In this document: in pieces, positions 42,317-50,591 of the stretch
How the letters are laid out: every line of letters begins with the position of its first letter
How positions within the stretch are numbered: the stretch's first letter is position 1
DNA from: Streptomyces xanthii
GTDB lineage: Bacteria > Actinomycetota > Actinomycetes > Streptomycetales > Streptomycetaceae
Reading direction: 5' to 3'
DNA: 64,000 bases
NCBI RefSeq assembly: GCF_014621695.1
Contig: NZ_CP061281.1
Location: 248,001 to 312,000 of the forward strand
The notes under the pieces: generated by a model
What the model saw: the letters and a program-made list of their open reading frames with translations, nothing else
Databases searched by the model: none
Told to the model about the DNA's origin: nothing
Translations under genes and position numbers: made by a program

Positions 42317-42793
42317 GTGAGCACCCACACCTTCATCCTCAACGGCAAGCCCGTCACCGTCGACGTCGACGACAGCGTCCGGCTGCTGTGGGTCCTGCGC
42401 GACGTCCTCGGCGTCACCGGCCCGAAATACGGCTGCGGCATCAACGTCTGCAAGGCCTGCACCTCCCACGTCAACGGCAAAGCCTTCAACCCCTGCTCCG
42501 TCCAGATCAAGGACATCGCCCCGGACGACGAGATCACCACCATCGAAGGCCTCGCCGACACCGTCGACACCGACCTGCACCCCATGCAGGAAGCCTGGAT
42601 CGAATACGACGTCGCCCAGTGCGGCTACTGCCAGCCCGGACAGATCATGGCCGCCGTCGCCAAGGTCAAGCAGGCCCGGGAAGCGGGCCACGAGATCACC
42701 GACACAGACCTCGACGAGATCCGCAACATCTGCCGCTGCGGCACCTACCACCGCATCCGCGAAGCGATCAAGGCAGGCGCACAGCACATGTGA
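42317..42793 (+). CDS. [2Fe-2S] small subunit of the molybdenum hydroxylase
   Basis: A 158-residue two-cluster iron-sulfur protein. The plant-ferredoxin-type cluster is ligated by Cys in KYGCGINVCKACT and the later Cys in FNPCSV. The second cluster uses CGYCQPG and ICRCGTY. It transfers electrons from the molybdenum site and is expected to be exported bound to the Tat-signal-bearing large subunit, as it has no signal of its own. It starts with GTG after GAGGAG. Confidence 0.93.
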   Translation: MSTHTFILNGKPVTVDVDDSVRLLWVLRDVLGVTGPKYGCGINVCKACTSHVNGKAFNPCSVQIKDIAPDDEITTIEGLADTVDTDLHPMQEAWIEYDVAQCGYCQPGQIMAAVAKVKQAREAGHEITDTDLDEIRNICRCGTYHRIREAIKAGAQHM

Positions 42794-42830
42794 GGCGCGT
42801 ATGTGTTCGGACGGCCGATATCCTGGGGGG

Positions 42831-43520
42831 ATGGCGCAAAGAACCGGCGGTGAGCCGCAGATCGACGGACGCTCCACCCGCTGGGACGAGCACAAGGCGC
42901 AGCGTCAGGTCGAGTTGGTGGACGCGGCGGTCGCGCTCATCGAGGAGGAGGGCGCGCAGTTCCGTGTGCAGCGGCTCGCGGAGCGCGTGGGCCTGCCCAG
43001 GTCCGTGCTCTACCGGCACTTCAAGGACCGTGCGTCGCTGGACGAGCTGATCCGGCGGCGCGTGGTCGAGTCGTTCGTGAAGCGGATGGAGCCGACGCTC
43101 ACGTTCGACGGGACGGTCGAGGAGTCCGTGCGCCGTGTCGTGGGCGCGCATCTGGACTGGGTGGCGCAGCATCCGCGGCTCTACGCCTACATGGGTGTGG
43201 CGGACCACGCGATGGGTGACGGCTCGCTGGTGGCCGACACCAAGACGGCGATCGCGATGATGCTGAGCGACCGCTTCGGGGACGTGCTCAAGGCGCTCGG
43301 GGTCAAGGAGGCACCGATCCGGTCGGTCGCCATCGGGATCGTGGGATTCGTGGACAGCGCGGTGAACCAGTGGATGCGCGACCCCGAGCGCGAGCTGTCC
43401 GAGGAGGAGCTGCGCGAGATGCTCTGCCGGTCGGTGTGGGCGGTGCTCGACGCGACGCTGCGCGGTTACGGTGTAGTGCTGTCGCCTAACGACCGGGTGG
43501 CGGACCTGGAAGGCGCCTGA
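42831..43520 (+). CDS. TetR family transcriptional regulator
   Basis: A 229-residue regulator: helix-turn-helix in VQRLAERVGLPRSVLYRHFKDR at ~residues 38-60, and a C-terminal domain with GAHLDWVAQHPRLYAYMGVADHAM. It lies 37 bp after the hydroxylase subunit on the same strand. TATCCT at 42819-42824 ends close before ATG 42831, so the gene may be leaderless with its own promoter rather than part of the hydroxylase operon. It is convergent with the oxygenase-group reductase and separated by a strong hairpin, so its target is uncertain. Confidence 0.88.
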   Translation: MAQRTGGEPQIDGRSTRWDEHKAQRQVELVDAAVALIEEEGAQFRVQRLAERVGLPRSVLYRHFKDRASLDELIRRRVVESFVKRMEPTLTFDGTVEESVRRVVGAHLDWVAQHPRLYAYMGVADHAMGDGSLVADTKTAIAMMLSDRFGDVLKALGVKEAPIRSVAIGIVGFVDSAVNQWMRDPERELSEEELREMLCRSVWAVLDATLRGYGVVLSPNDRVADLEGA

Positions 43521-43560
43521 ACGTGACGCCCTCCCCGGGCCGGGGAGGGCGTCACGTTCA
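43518..43560. terminator. very strong bidirectional hairpin
   Basis: Perfect 20-bp arms (43518-43537 and 43541-43560) with a 3-nt loop, beginning inside the TGA stop of the TetR gene and ending 9 bp before the convergent reductase stop. Confidence 0.9.
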
Positions 43561-43568
43561 GCTCGGGG

Positions 43569-45218
43569 TCAGGCCGTGACGGCCGGGGTGTTCTTCGCCG
43601 CGCGGTGCAGGGACTCCGTGTCGGTGAACTTCACGCGGGGGCGGCCCTGGGCCTCACCCTCGGCGCGTTCCGCCTGGTCGATGGCGTGCCAGTCCTTCAG
43701 GCCGAGGGCGTGGGGCGCCACGTCGACGGCGGACACGGGGCGGGTGAGGCGACCGTGGGCGAAGTCGTCGAGGAGGGACTCGACGGTCTCGTGGGCGCAG
43801 GTCTTGTTCGTGCCGATGAAGCCGGTGGGGCCGCGCTTGATCCAGCCGGCGACGTAGACGCCGGGCTCCACGCGTCCGGCCTCGTGCGGGACGGTCGCGG
43901 TGGCCTCGTCGAAGGGCAGGCCGGGGACGGGCCGGGCACGATAGCCGACGGAGCGCAGGACCAGGCCGGTCTCCAGGGTCTCGGTGTCGCCGGAGGCGAC
44001 GGCGCGTACGGTCCCGTCCTCGTCGGTGTGCAGGGTGGTCGGGGTGATCTCCAGGGCTTCTACGCGGCTGTCGCCGGTGAGGCGGGCCGGGGCGGCGAGG
44101 AAGCGGAGCACGATGCGGCGCCGGCCCTCGGACGGGGTGCGGGCGGCCAGCCTGGCGAGCAGTCGGGTCTTCTCGTTGACGTCAGAGGCGTCGGAGGCGT
44201 CGACGTCGGAGGCTTCGGAAGCCTCGGCGTCCAGGCCCTCGGGCCAGCCCTCGACGGTGACGTCGACGTCCTTCAGCGCGGACAGGGCGAGGAGCTCGGG
44301 CACGGTGAACGCGGCCTGGGCGGGGCCCCGACGGCCGAGGAGGACGACCTCGCGGATCTTGCTGGTGCGCAGTGCGGCGAGCGCGCGGTCCGATATGTCG
44401 GTGCGGGCGAGGGTGTCGGGGTCGGCGGTGAGGATGCGGGCGACGTCGAGGGCGACGTTGCCGTTGCCGATGACGACGGCGCGCTCGGTGTCGAGGCGGT
44501 GGTCGTCGTGGGCGCGGTCGGGGTGGCCGTTGTACCAGGCGACGAAGTCGGTGGCGGAGACACTGCCGGGCAGGTCCTCGCCCTCGATGCCGAGGCGCTT
44601 GTCGGTGGCGGCGCCGACGGCGTAGATGACGGCGTGGTGTTCGCGCAGCAGGTCGGTGTGGGTGAGGTCGGTGCCGATCTCGACGCCCAGGCGGTAGCTG
44701 AATCCGGGCTGTGACTCGATGGTCCTGAACAGGCGGGTGACCTGCTTGGTGTCCTGGTGGTCGGGGGCGACCCCGGCGCGCGCGAGTCCGTACGGGGTGG
44801 GCAGCCGGTCGTGGACGGTGACGCTGACGCCCGGGTGGCGCAGCAGTTCGTCGGCCGCGAAGAGTCCGGCGGGGCCGGCGCCGACGACGGCGACCTTCAA
44901 CTCGCCTGCGGGCAGCGTGCGTTGCCTGGGCACGACGTACATGGGGGTGCGGTCGTCGTGCGGGTTGGTCTTGTAGTAGTCGGCGTTGAGCTGGAGGAAG
45001 GGGAGCTCCGCGTCGCCGAGCGCGGTGTGGGGCTTGAGGGCGTCGACGGGACAGGCGCTGGTGCAGGCGCCGCAGTCGACGCAGGTGCGCGGGTCGACGT
45101 AGAGCATCTCGGCGGTGGCGAAGCCGGGCTCGCCGGGGGCGGGGTGGATGCAGTTGACCGGGCAGGCCAGCACGCAGGAGGCGTCGGCGCAGCAGGATCG
45201 GGTGACGACGTACGGCAC
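43569..45218 (-). CDS. ferredoxin-fused FprA-type ferredoxin-NADP reductase
   Basis: A 549-residue flavoenzyme. Residues 1-75 are a two-cluster bacterial ferredoxin (SCVLACPVNCIHP and CVDCGACTSACPVDAL). Residues ~100-540 are an adrenodoxin-reductase-like domain with the FAD motif VAVVGAGPAGLFAADELL, the NADPH motif VVIGNGNVALDVARIL and the C-terminal GWIKRGPTGFIGTNK. It would pass electrons from NADPH to an oxygenase. A short acidic insertion (SEASDVDASDASDV) arises from GAGGCGTCG-like repeats. It is the last gene of the group with the diiron oxygenase and flavin monooxygenase, so it may supply electrons to the diiron enzyme. Confidence 0.92.
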   Translation of the reverse strand: MPYVVTRSCCADASCVLACPVNCIHPAPGEPGFATAEMLYVDPRTCVDCGACTSACPVDALKPHTALGDAELPFLQLNADYYKTNPHDDRTPMYVVPRQRTLPAGELKVAVVGAGPAGLFAADELLRHPGVSVTVHDRLPTPYGLARAGVAPDHQDTKQVTRLFRTIESQPGFSYRLGVEIGTDLTHTDLLREHHAVIYAVGAATDKRLGIEGEDLPGSVSATDFVAWYNGHPDRAHDDHRLDTERAVVIGNGNVALDVARILTADPDTLARTDISDRALAALRTSKIREVVLLGRRGPAQAAFTVPELLALSALKDVDVTVEGWPEGLDAEASEASDVDASDASDVNEKTRLLARLAARTPSEGRRRIVLRFLAAPARLTGDSRVEALEITPTTLHTDEDGTVRAVASGDTETLETGLVLRSVGYRARPVPGLPFDEATATVPHEAGRVEPGVYVAGWIKRGPTGFIGTNKTCAHETVESLLDDFAHGRLTRPVSAVDVAPHALGLKDWHAIDQAERAEGEAQGRPRVKFTDTESLHRAAKNTPAVTA

Positions 45219-45300
45219 GGCGGGCTGGTCTCCGTTCGGGCGTTCAGCGAAGGGTGGTGCGGTCTCGCGCAGCGTCGGTCGGCGAGCGGGGCTTCACTCG

Positions 45301-45365
45301 GCGGGCGTGACTTCAGTCGCTGAGCGGGGGCTTCAGACGGTGAGCGGGGGCTTCAGTCGGTGAGC
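45301..45365 (-). repeat. 20-bp tandem repeats at the 3' end of the diiron oxygenase gene
   Basis: Units TGAGCGGGGGCTTCAG(A/T)CGG at 45321-45340 and 45341-45360, a partial unit from 45361, and a degenerate one at 45301-45320. The diiron gene stop (45353-45355) lies within the second unit, so the array sits in the 134-bp gap before the reductase gene. Confidence 0.8.
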
Positions 45366-46321
45366 GGGGCCGGCTCGCCGCGGAAGCGGGCGGGGCGGCC
45401 GTCGATGCGCAGGGCGCGCCACACGGGGCGGGACACCTTGTTCATGAGACCGAGGTCCTCGGCGAGCATGCGCACGTCGGAGAAGAGGTCGTGGAGCATC
45501 TTCTCGCCGGCCTCGGACTTCCAGAAGACGTCCTTGACGACCCAGTCCGGGATGCCGACCCGGGCGGCGTCCTTGCGGTCCGGGATCATGATGACATCGC
45601 ACAGGACGCGCATGATGAGCGGGAAGAGGACGGACAGGGCGCCGCGGCGGGCCTTGCCGAAGCGGGGGACGCGCAGGCGCAGGAACTCGTGGGCGAAGGA
45701 GATGTGCCGGGCTTCCTCGGCGATGTGGATCTGCATGATCCGCTGCGGGAGGGGGTGGACCGGTTCGCCGCTGCGCAGGGCGGCCTTCTGGAGGTGGTCG
45801 ATGGGCTCCTCGCCGGCGAGGATGCCGGTGAAGAAGGCCTCGGGGTAGAGGGAGCCGGCGAGCGGCAGGAAGCGGCTGACCTTGCGGAACCAGCGCTTGC
45901 CGCCGGCGGTGTCGACGCCGGTGCGGTTGACCAGCTCCTGGAACATCTGGGTGTGGTGGGTCTCTTCGGTGATCTCGTGGGTGAGGTACCTGAACTCGAG
46001 GTTCTGGTTGCTCAGTTCGTAGAGGTAGTCCAGCGCGCCGCGCATGAGGATGTTCTCGAACTGCATGCCCACCTTGGCAATCACCGCCCAGCGCCAGATA
46101 CCGATGCGGATCTGCGTCTCGAGGGACTGTTCCTTGTACCAGGGGTGGGCGCCGAGGGCGTCCGCGGAGGTCAGGACCCAGCGTGGGTCCTGGGGGTCGA
46201 CGGCGAACTCGGGGTCGTCCCACTTGATGTCTTTGAAGGCGTTGAAGTTGACGTTGACGGAGCCCTCGGACAGGGTCCGCAGGCGCTCGTCGTAGACCTT
46301 CCTGGTCAGGTTCGCGGTCAT
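45353..46321 (-). CDS. AurF-like diiron oxygenase
   Basis: A 322-residue ferritin-like protein matching the p-aminobenzoate N-oxygenase (AurF) family. Carboxylate and His ligands are visible in QFENILMRGALDYL, THEITEETHHTQMFQEL and HIAEEARHISFAHEFLR. AurF-type enzymes use a diiron-peroxide to oxidise amines or other substrates. The gene lies 81 bp downstream of an EthA-like monooxygenase and upstream of a ferredoxin-reductase that could reduce its iron site. The substrate is unknown; lipid or long-chain substrates are also possible for this subgroup. Confidence 0.85.
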   Translation of the reverse strand: MTANLTRKVYDERLRTLSEGSVNVNFNAFKDIKWDDPEFAVDPQDPRWVLTSADALGAHPWYKEQSLETQIRIGIWRWAVIAKVGMQFENILMRGALDYLYELSNQNLEFRYLTHEITEETHHTQMFQELVNRTGVDTAGGKRWFRKVSRFLPLAGSLYPEAFFTGILAGEEPIDHLQKAALRSGEPVHPLPQRIMQIHIAEEARHISFAHEFLRLRVPRFGKARRGALSVLFPLIMRVLCDVIMIPDRKDAARVGIPDWVVKDVFWKSEAGEKMLHDLFSDVRMLAEDLGLMNKVSRPVWRALRIDGRPARFRGEPAPLTD

Positions 46322-46402
46322 CTTCGTCCTCGATCGTCGGCTCGGAGGGGTGCGGCTCGGGTGGGGCGGTGGAGCGGTGCTGCGGACGTGCGGTGCCGGT
46401 CG

Positions 46403-47956
46403 TCAGGCGGCGCGGGTGGGCTCCTGGACGGCGCCGGACGCCTCGGCGGTCGCGGCCTTGTCGTCAGCGACCTTGTCGTCGGCGGCCGTGGAGCCCGCCT
46501 TGTCGAAACGCAGGGGGCTGTCGTCGATGGGGGCGTCGCGGAGCATGGCGCGGTCGCGGTAGTAGTTGTTCCACAGGCGCCACGGGTCGCGGGTGCCCTG
46601 GCGGGGCATGACCTGGTCGGCGCGGGCGATGTAACCGGAGGTGAGGGCCTCGCCCATGACGGAGAAGTCGGAGCGGTCGCCGTCGCTCGCGACGGGGGTG
46701 GCGATGTCGTGTCCGTGGCGCCGCATGTGGGCGAGGAGGCGGGCCGTGTAGTCGGCCGCGAGGTCCGCCTTCAGGGTCCAGGACGCGTTCGTGTAGCCGA
46801 TGACGAGGGACATGTTGGGCACGCCCTCGAGCAGGACGGCCTTGTAGAGGACCCGGTTGGTGACGTCGACGGGGCGGCCGTCGACCGTGAGCTCCATGCC
46901 GCCCATCAGACGGACGCTCAGTCCGGTGGCGGTGACGACGATGTCCGCCTTCAGTTCCTCGCCGGACTTCAGGCGGATGCCGTCGGGGGTGAAGGTGTCG
47001 ATGTGGTCGGTGGCGACGGACGCCTTGCCGCTCTTGAGCACCTTGAACAGGTCACCGCCGGGGACGACGCACAGGCGCTGGTCCCAGGGCTTGTAGCGGG
47101 GGCTGAAGTGCTTCATGTCGACGCCCTTGCCGGCCTGGGCGCGGACGAGCCCGAGGAGCACCTTGCGGGCGAGGCGCGGGTACTTGCGGCAGAAGGCGTA
47201 ACTCCCCCGCTGCAGCGCCACGTTGCGGGCCCGCACGATCTTGTGGATGAGCCGGGCGGGAGCGCGCAGCTTCTTGAGCACGGAGGTGAGCGGGTCGACC
47301 TCGGGCAGCGCGAGGATGTACGTGGGCGAGCGCTGCAGCATGGTGACGTGCTCGGCCTCACCGGCCATGGCCGGGAGGAGGGTGATGGCGGTGGCGCCGG
47401 AGCCGATGACGACGACGCGCTTGCCGCTGTGGTCGAGGTCCTCGGGCCAGTGCTGGGGGTGGACCATGGTGCCCCGGAAGTCGCTCTCGCCGGGGAACTC
47501 GGGGCGGTAGGGCTTGTCGTAGTCGTAGTAGCCGGTCGCGCCGACGAGGTAGCCGGCGCTGTACGTCTCGCGCTCGCCGGTGCTCTCGTCCTCGACCTCG
47601 ACGGTCCAGCGGCCGGTGTCGTGCGAGAAGTCGGCGCTGAGGGCGCGGCGGCCGAAGCGGACGCGGTCCAGGATGCCGCCGTCGGCCGCGGCGTCCTCGA
47701 CGTACTGCCGGATCTGTGCGCCGCCCGCGAGGATGCGCGCGTCGGTCCAGGGCCGGAAGCCGAAGCCGAAGGTAGGCATGTCGGAGTCGGAGCGGATGCC
47801 GGGGTACCGGAACAGGTCCCAGGTGCCGCCGACCCGGGCGCGGCGCTCGAGCACGACGAGCGAGGCGCGGGGGTTGTCCCGCAGGACGTGGCGCGCGGCG
47901 CTGATGCCGGATATTCCTGCGCCGATGACCAGGACGTCGACGTGCTGCTGCTCCAT
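46403..47956 (-). CDS. EthA-like flavin-containing (Baeyer-Villiger) monooxygenase
   Basis: A 517-residue FAD/NADPH monooxygenase very like mycobacterial EthA. Shared landmarks are VIGAGISGISAARHV, GGTWDLFRYPGIRSDSDM, HPQHWPEDLD, VVIGSGATAITLLPAMA, MLQRSPTYI, DQRLCVVPGGDLF, TATGLSVRLMGG and VIGYTNASWTLKADL. EthA oxidises ketones to esters and activates thioamide prodrugs. The C-terminal ~25 residues are an Asp/Ala-rich low-complexity tail. It is the first gene of the minus-strand oxygenase group. There is no divergent EthR-type gene; the divergent neighbourhood holds OsmC. Confidence 0.92.
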   Translation of the reverse strand: MEQQHVDVLVIGAGISGISAARHVLRDNPRASLVVLERRARVGGTWDLFRYPGIRSDSDMPTFGFGFRPWTDARILAGGAQIRQYVEDAAADGGILDRVRFGRRALSADFSHDTGRWTVEVEDESTGERETYSAGYLVGATGYYDYDKPYRPEFPGESDFRGTMVHPQHWPEDLDHSGKRVVVIGSGATAITLLPAMAGEAEHVTMLQRSPTYILALPEVDPLTSVLKKLRAPARLIHKIVRARNVALQRGSYAFCRKYPRLARKVLLGLVRAQAGKGVDMKHFSPRYKPWDQRLCVVPGGDLFKVLKSGKASVATDHIDTFTPDGIRLKSGEELKADIVVTATGLSVRLMGGMELTVDGRPVDVTNRVLYKAVLLEGVPNMSLVIGYTNASWTLKADLAADYTARLLAHMRRHGHDIATPVASDGDRSDFSVMGEALTSGYIARADQVMPRQGTRDPWRLWNNYYRDRAMLRDAPIDDSPLRFDKAGSTAADDKVADDKAATAEASGAVQEPTRAA

Positions 47957-48100
47957 CGCGGAGGGTCCTCACTCTCGTTCGTGAGCCCCTGGGAGTCAGG
48001 GACGGAGGGGGGTCACGCCGCTCGGGGCGCTGACGGTTACTCAGACACGAGGTTCCACCTGTGCGGTACCCGCAATTTACCTGCGACACCCTGTTTCAGA

Positions 48101-48111
48101 TACCGCCGGTA
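48101..48111. promoter_or_regulatory. palindrome TACCGCCGGTA upstream of the EthA-like gene
   Basis: Perfect 5-bp arms with one central base, about 150 bp before the start at 47956, in an AT-richer promoter stretch (48040-48120). GCGGTA also occurs at 48063-48068. It may bind the regulator of the oxygenase group. Confidence 0.35.
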
Positions 48112-48158
48112 ATGTGAGGTGGGTCACAGAGAACGAGTGGTCCCGGGGAGGCACACAA

Positions 48159-48184
48159 AAGGCCCCGACTGCCGTCGGGGCCTT
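48159..48184. terminator. hairpin terminator after the OsmC gene
   Basis: Perfect 11-bp arms AAGGCCCCGAC/GTCGGGGCCTT with a TGCC loop, flanked by AAAA on the left. On the minus strand this gives a stem followed by a T stretch, a rho-independent type terminator for the OsmC gene. Confidence 0.8.
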
Positions 48185-48204
48185 GATGTCGCAGGTCAGC
48201 AGGG

Positions 48205-48633
48205 TCAGGCGCCGGTCACCTCGATGGCGACCGGTGTGCCCGCCTCCACGGTGCGGCTGACCGTGCACAGCCGGTCGTGCGAGGTCTTCACGGCGCGGGG
48301 CAGGATCGCCCGCGCCCGGTCGGCGCCCTCCCCCTCGGGGAACGCGACGGTGAAGGTGACCTTCAGGTCGGTCATGCGGTTGCCGTCCTCGTCGGCGACC
48401 TTGTTCCCGGCCACGGTGACGGAGAAGGTGCCGGGCTCGGCGTGCCGGGTGGTGGCGACGTCGACGTCGGCGGCGGTGCAGCCGCCGATCGCGGCGAGGA
48501 ACAGCTCGACGGGCGTGAAGGCGGCGCCGTCCCCGGTCTCGAAGCTCACCGTTCCGCCGCGGGCGTTCGTCGCGGTGAACCGGTTCGGGGCGGTGCGCTC
48601 GACGGTCACGGAGCGCAGGGAGTCAGCAGTCAT
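48205..48633 (-). CDS. OsmC family protein
   Basis: A 142-residue protein of the OsmC/Ohr superfamily of thiol-dependent peroxidases. FTPVELFLAAIGGCTAADVDV carries the conserved Cys, and the C-terminal HDRLCTVSRTVEAGTP carries the second Cys. The pattern fits the OsmC/YhfA-like branch acting on organic hydroperoxides in the cytoplasm. ATG 48633 gives the usual length; an open frame continues upstream to 48933 but is not family-like. It is divergent from the S33 peptidase gene. Confidence 0.85.
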   Translation of the reverse strand: MTADSLRSVTVERTAPNRFTATNARGGTVSFETGDGAAFTPVELFLAAIGGCTAADVDVATTRHAEPGTFSVTVAGNKVADEDGNRMTDLKVTFTVAFPEGEGADRARAILPRAVKTSHDRLCTVSRTVEAGTPVAIEVTGA

Positions 48634-48781
48634 GACCCCGACGGTAGCCGCCGCCCGGGGCGCGCCGCGTGAGGCGCACGGCCGCTGAACAGCCCTGAAG
48701 GCCCGGCCGGGGGTAATCCCCCGCACCGGTACGGCAGTTGGCCGGATGGGTGCGCAGTCCTGCGTGCGCGAGGCTCCTCGC

Positions 48782-50281
48782 ATGACTCCGATGAAGAGAA
48801 ACCCCGCCCTCCTGGCCGCCACCGCCACCGCCCTCGCTCTCGCGGCCCTCCCGCCGCTCACCACCGCGGCGTCCGCCTCCCCTTCCGCCCCGGGGGCCCA
48901 GGCCCTGGACTGGAAGAAGTGCGCGGGCACCACCGTCGACCCGCGTCAGGAGTGCGCCACCCTGCGCGTCCCCATGAACTACGCCGACCCGGACGGCGAG
49001 CAGATCGGCATCGCCGTCTCACGCATCCGCAGCGAGAACGCCGGCGCCCGGCGCGGCGCGCTGTTCCTCGTCCCCGGCGGTCCGGGCGGGTCGAGCCTCA
49101 ACGATCCGTCCGGCAAGGGCCAGAAGCTTCCGCAGTCCGTGCGGGACGCCTACGACCTCATCGGCTTCGCGCCGCGCGGTCTCGCCCCCTCGACCTCGGT
49201 CGACTGCGGACTGGAGCACGGCGACCTGGCCCTGTCCAAGCTGCGCCCGTGGCCCGCCGCCGACGGTTCGGTCGACGGCAACATGGACACCGCCCGGCGG
49301 ATGGCGGACGCCTGCGCGGCCAACGGCGGCGAGCTCATCAAGCACATCAGCACCCGCAACGAGGCCCGCGACCTCGACCGTCTCCGCGCGGCGCTCGGCG
49401 AGCGGCGCATCTCGGCGTGGGGCGTGTCCTACGGAACGTACGTCGGCGCGGTCTACGCCCAGCTCTTCCCGCAGCGCACCGACCGCTTCGTGCTCGACAG
49501 CAACGACGACCCCGACCCGGCCAAGGTGTCGCGGGCCTGGCTCGCCGGTCACGAGCGGGGTGTGGAGGACACCTTCCCCGTGTTCGCCCGCTGGGCCGCG
49601 ACGCCCGGCAATCCGCACCGCGTCGCCGACACGCCCGAGGAGGTGCGTGCCCGCTTCCTGCGCCTGGCCGCCCGGCTCGACAAGGAGCTGCTCCCCTGGC
49701 CCGGCGCCAATCCGCCCGAGCTCAACGGCAACGTCCTGCGCCAGACCATGCTCGACAGCCTCTATGACCCCGACGACTTCCCCGTACTGGCCGATCTGAT
49801 GCTCGCCGCCGAACAGGGCACCCTGCCGCCCGCGCCGCCCGCACCGCCGGAGGCCGTCCTGCAGAACGTCGCCGCCGTGGGCGCCGGCACCCTCTGCAAC
49901 GACATCGCCTGGCCGACCTCGACGGCCCTCTACCAGGAGGGCGTCACCCAGAGCCGGGCCGAGTTCCCCCTCACCGCCGGCATGCCCCGCAACGCGATGG
50001 TCTGCGCGGCCTGGCCGTACAAGGCGCAGGAGCCGCCGGTGACCGTCACCGACCGGGGCCCGTCCAACGTCCTGCTCGTCCAGAACGAGCGCGATGTCGC
50101 GACTCCGCTGAGCGGCGCCAGGAAGCTGCGCGAGGCGCTCGGCCGACGGGCGGTCATGGTGACGGTCGACTCCACCGGCCACGACGCGTACCTCGACAAC
50201 GGCAACGCGTGCGGCGACGCGACGGTCTCCCGCTTCCTCGCCACGGGCGTCCGACCCGCCACCGACACCTACTGCCGCTGA
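48782..50281 (+). CDS. secreted S33-family peptidase (tripeptidyl aminopeptidase-like)
   Basis: A 499-residue exported alpha/beta hydrolase. A signal peptide (MKRNPALLAATATALALAALPP... ) precedes LDWKKCAG and the family blocks LFLVPGGPGGSS, the nucleophile elbow WGVSYGTYVG, Asp in QNERDVATP and His in STGHDAY, followed by the typical Cys-rich C-terminal domain. Such enzymes release tripeptides or aminoacyl groups from peptides outside the cell. One unusual feature is FAPRGLAPS where the family normally reads FDPRGVG-S. Start ATG 48782 or 48791. The 3' end overlaps the convergent small gene by 13 bp. Confidence 0.88.
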   Translation: MTPMKRNPALLAATATALALAALPPLTTAASASPSAPGAQALDWKKCAGTTVDPRQECATLRVPMNYADPDGEQIGIAVSRIRSENAGARRGALFLVPGGPGGSSLNDPSGKGQKLPQSVRDAYDLIGFAPRGLAPSTSVDCGLEHGDLALSKLRPWPAADGSVDGNMDTARRMADACAANGGELIKHISTRNEARDLDRLRAALGERRISAWGVSYGTYVGAVYAQLFPQRTDRFVLDSNDDPDPAKVSRAWLAGHERGVEDTFPVFARWAATPGNPHRVADTPEEVRARFLRLAARLDKELLPWPGANPPELNGNVLRQTMLDSLYDPDDFPVLADLMLAAEQGTLPPAPPAPPEAVLQNVAAVGAGTLCNDIAWPTSTALYQEGVTQSRAEFPLTAGMPRNAMVCAAWPYKAQEPPVTVTDRGPSNVLLVQNERDVATPLSGARKLREALGRRAVMVTVDSTGHDAYLDNGNACGDATVSRFLATGVRPATDTYCR

Positions 50282-50574
50282 CCGCGCGGCTCGTCGCCGT
50301 AGAAGCGGCCGCGCTCGCACAGTTCGTCGATCGCGGCGTTCTCAGCCTCGGTCAGCTGCTCGTCCAGTGCGACGTCGATGGTCCGGCGGGCACGGGCCAG
50401 GCGGCGGGCGACGTCCCAGTCGGCGACGAAGGCGCCGACCGTGGCGTCGTCGGCCGTGCCCGCCGCCTGCCGGGAGCCGAGCCGGTCCAGGGAGACGACG
50501 AACTCGTTCAGGTCCCGCAGCATCGCGACGACTTCTCCGAGCGGCAGGCGGATCTCGCGGGAGGACAGGTCCAT
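50269..50574 (-). CDS. hypothetical small helical protein
   Basis: A 101-residue cytoplasmic protein, mostly helical and charged (LPLGEVVAMLRDLNEFVVSLDR, DWDVARRLARARRTIDVALDEQL). No recognised domain. It lies 17 bp after the quinone-reductase gene on the same strand, so it is probably co-transcribed with it and under the same ArsR-type control. Confidence 0.65.
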   Translation of the reverse strand: MDLSSREIRLPLGEVVAMLRDLNEFVVSLDRLGSRQAAGTADDATVGAFVADWDVARRLARARRTIDVALDEQLTEAENAAIDELCERGRFYGDEPRGQRQ

Positions 50575-50591
50575 CGGTGTTCGGCTCCAGA

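Noticed and set aside
45301..45365. Considered as a CRISPR-like array because of regular repeats.
   Set aside because: Units are directly adjacent with no spacers, few in number and not palindromic; no cas genes occur in the window.
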